Source: JBDRGC01 sp043818215
Lineage (GTDB): Bacteria > Chloroflexota > Anaerolineae > Anaerolineales > UBA11858
Assembly: GCA_043818215.1 (NCBI GenBank)
Contig: JBDRGC010000086.1
Coordinates: forward strand, 1-5,780
Length of the DNA: 5,780 nt
Direction: 5' to 3'
The notes under the pieces are model-generated. The model worked only from the letters and a program-made list of their open reading frames with translations, did no database searches and had not been told where the DNA came from. The position numbers and the translations under genes were made by a program. Numbering within the stretch: position 1 is the stretch's first letter; every line of letters begins with the position of its first letter. Below are positions 4,874-5,780 of this stretch, one piece after another.

Positions 4874-4879
4874 TCAGGC

Positions 4880-5590
4880 ATGGAAGTACAAATAGCGGTC
4901 TCCAAAGTCAAAAAATATGCTACCTCCACCAGCGGCGATACGGTCGAAGTTGTCGAGCGGCCCAATGGCGGAGTCTCGATCGTAATGGCGGACGGGCAAA
5001 GCTCGGGGCGGGGGGCAAAATGGGTTTCCTCGTTTGTGGTACGCAAAGTGATCTCGCTGCTGGCAGAAGGTGTGCGGGATGGGGCCGCAGCCAGGGCAGC
5101 CTCAGACGCTTTATTTACCGAGCGGGGAGGTAAGGTATCGGCCACGCTGAATATCCTCTCGGTGGACCTACAAACCAGCACCCTGGTGATCACCCGCAAC
5201 AACCCGGCCCCTGTGCTGCTGGCCCGCGACGAAGAAATTACCTGCCTGGACAAAGAAAGCCAGCCGATTGGTTTTTACCGCGACACTCGCCCTATGATCA
5301 CGCAAGTGGCCCTCGAAGCCGGGCTTACCGTAGTGGTATACACCGATGGAATTGTACACGCCGGTTCTCGTGACGGGCAATCCATGAATGCAGTTACCTG
5401 TTTGCAATCATTGCTAGATGACGGGAACCCTGCTCCACAGGATATTGCGGATACCCTGTTGGAATACGCTTTGAAATTAGATCAGAACCGTCCGGTAGAC
5501 GATACCAGCGTGGTTGCTTTGAGAGTGATGATGCCTAACAGTGAAAGCCAGGTGCGGCGGATGACGGTGACTTTACCTATCAGGGCATGA
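4880..5590 (+). CDS. SpoIIE/PP2C-type serine phosphatase domain protein
   Basis: A 236-residue protein made almost entirely of a SpoIIE-like (PPM/PP2C) phosphatase domain; such enzymes use two Mn2+ or Mg2+ ions to remove phosphate from serine or threonine, often on anti-sigma-factor antagonists. Metal-site signatures are visible in order: SGD (18-20), ADGQSSG (37-43, D38), SATLNILSVDL (87-97), the NNPAPVLL turn (107-114, in place of the common NAGHPPPLL), YTDGIVHA (154-161, D156) and DDTSVVALRV (207-216, D207/D208). No sensor (PAS, GAF, HAMP) or membrane segment is attached, so it would act as a free cytosolic phosphatase or with a separate partner. The start at 4880 is preferred because the domain begins there (MEVQIAVSKV) and a promoter ends six bases upstream; the frame is open back to 4763, but that extension shows no family features. 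No anti-sigma or STAS gene is visible in the 190 bases downstream. PP2C membership is firm; the target is unknown. Confidence 0.88.
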   Translation: MEVQIAVSKVKKYATSTSGDTVEVVERPNGGVSIVMADGQSSGRGAKWVSSFVVRKVISLLAEGVRDGAAARAASDALFTERGGKVSATLNILSVDLQTSTLVITRNNPAPVLLARDEEITCLDKESQPIGFYRDTRPMITQVALEAGLTVVVYTDGIVHAGSRDGQSMNAVTCLQSLLDDGNPAPQDIADTLLEYALKLDQNRPVDDTSVVALRVMMPNSESQVRRMTVTLPIRA

Positions 5591-5780
5591 GCGACCATAA
5601 ACAGCATACTTTCCGGCGAAATATGCGGGGTAACCGGTCAGCATACAATAGATGGATAACGTGCAGGTGACAATTACTCCCGAAAGTGAGTGTCACCGTA
5701 TCATCTCGACACCCATGGGGCACTGTAGTACCCACAAGGCATTTTAATAAATGGGGGAAAATGGGGGGTTGCGAAATGCG
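5591..5780 (+). other. Downstream region with -10-like box and hairpin, no confident gene
   Basis: TACAAT at 5644-5649 resembles a -10 box, but no matching -35 was found. It is followed by a hairpin: GGTGAC (5666-5671) pairs with GTCACC (5692-5697), and ACTC (5676-5679) pairs with GAGT (5688-5691). An ATG at 5652 opens a 31-codon frame ending at 5747 (MDNVQVTITPESECHRIIST...). It has no ribosome binding site and matches no family I know. The window may end within the leader of another gene. Confidence 0.35.

Noticed and set aside
4763..4879. Earlier ATG for the phosphatase gene
   Set aside because: The added 39 residues show no PP2C features, there is no ribosome binding site, the ATG lies in a hairpin, and a good promoter sits downstream of it.
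5652..5747. 31-codon gene downstream of the phosphatase
   Set aside because: No ribosome binding site, no recognisable family, and it overlaps a hairpin. Kept only as part of the unexplained right-end region.

Overview
The window reads as a bacterial chromosome fragment, most likely from the phylum Chloroflexota (class Anaerolineae or a relative). This is an inference from the kind of genes present (a stand-alone NIL-domain protein, MgtE, a YegS/DgkB-like lipid kinase, a small SAM methyltransferase, a stand-alone SpoIIE-type phosphatase), the moderately GC-rich codon use, and intergenic regions crowded with short repeats. No rRNA or other marker gene is present to prove it. A cyanobacterium is the main alternative, because heptanucleotide arrays like those here were first described in that group.

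Layout. Positions 1-208 are a 7-bp tandem array (GATTGGG, decaying to GATCAGG) cut by the window edge. Positions 209-757 hold no convincing gene. They contain a MITE-like element with long terminal inverted repeats (284-466), a degenerate CIRCE-like site (561-589), a cluster of palindromic repeats (594-744) and a possible promoter (610-638). A 74-aa NIL-domain protein follows (758-982). Positions 983-1352 hold a second MITE-like element (993-1158) and another heptad array (1243-1313). Then come the magnesium channel gene mgtE (1353-2717), a pair of opposed heptad arrays (2725-2787 and 2851-2969), a diacylglycerol-kinase-family lipid kinase (2999-3901), another opposed heptad array (3910-4011), a class I methyltransferase (about 4053-4715), a short hairpin-rich gap, and a SpoIIE/PP2C-type phosphatase (4880-5590). 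The last 190 bases hold a -10-like box and a hairpin but no confident gene.

How the genes relate. All five genes lie on the + strand, but gaps of 150-370 bases filled with repeats separate them, so this does not look like a tight operon or a pathway cluster. Two proteins are tied to the membrane by function (Mg2+ channel, lipid kinase), one is probably a signalling phosphatase, and the other two have no known specific role. The phosphatase has a good -35/-10 pair placed so that transcription would start at its ATG, which suggests a leaderless mRNA and independent expression.

The most unusual feature is the intergenic DNA. Four of the gaps, counting the left edge, carry tandem arrays with an exact 7-bp period but different unit sequences (GATTGGG, TWTCACG, GACSGNN and its complement). 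Two further gaps or gap segments carry MITE-like elements bounded by palindromic hexamers (TTATAA, CTATAG). I saw no CRISPR array, tRNA, rRNA, integrase, toxin-antitoxin or defence gene.
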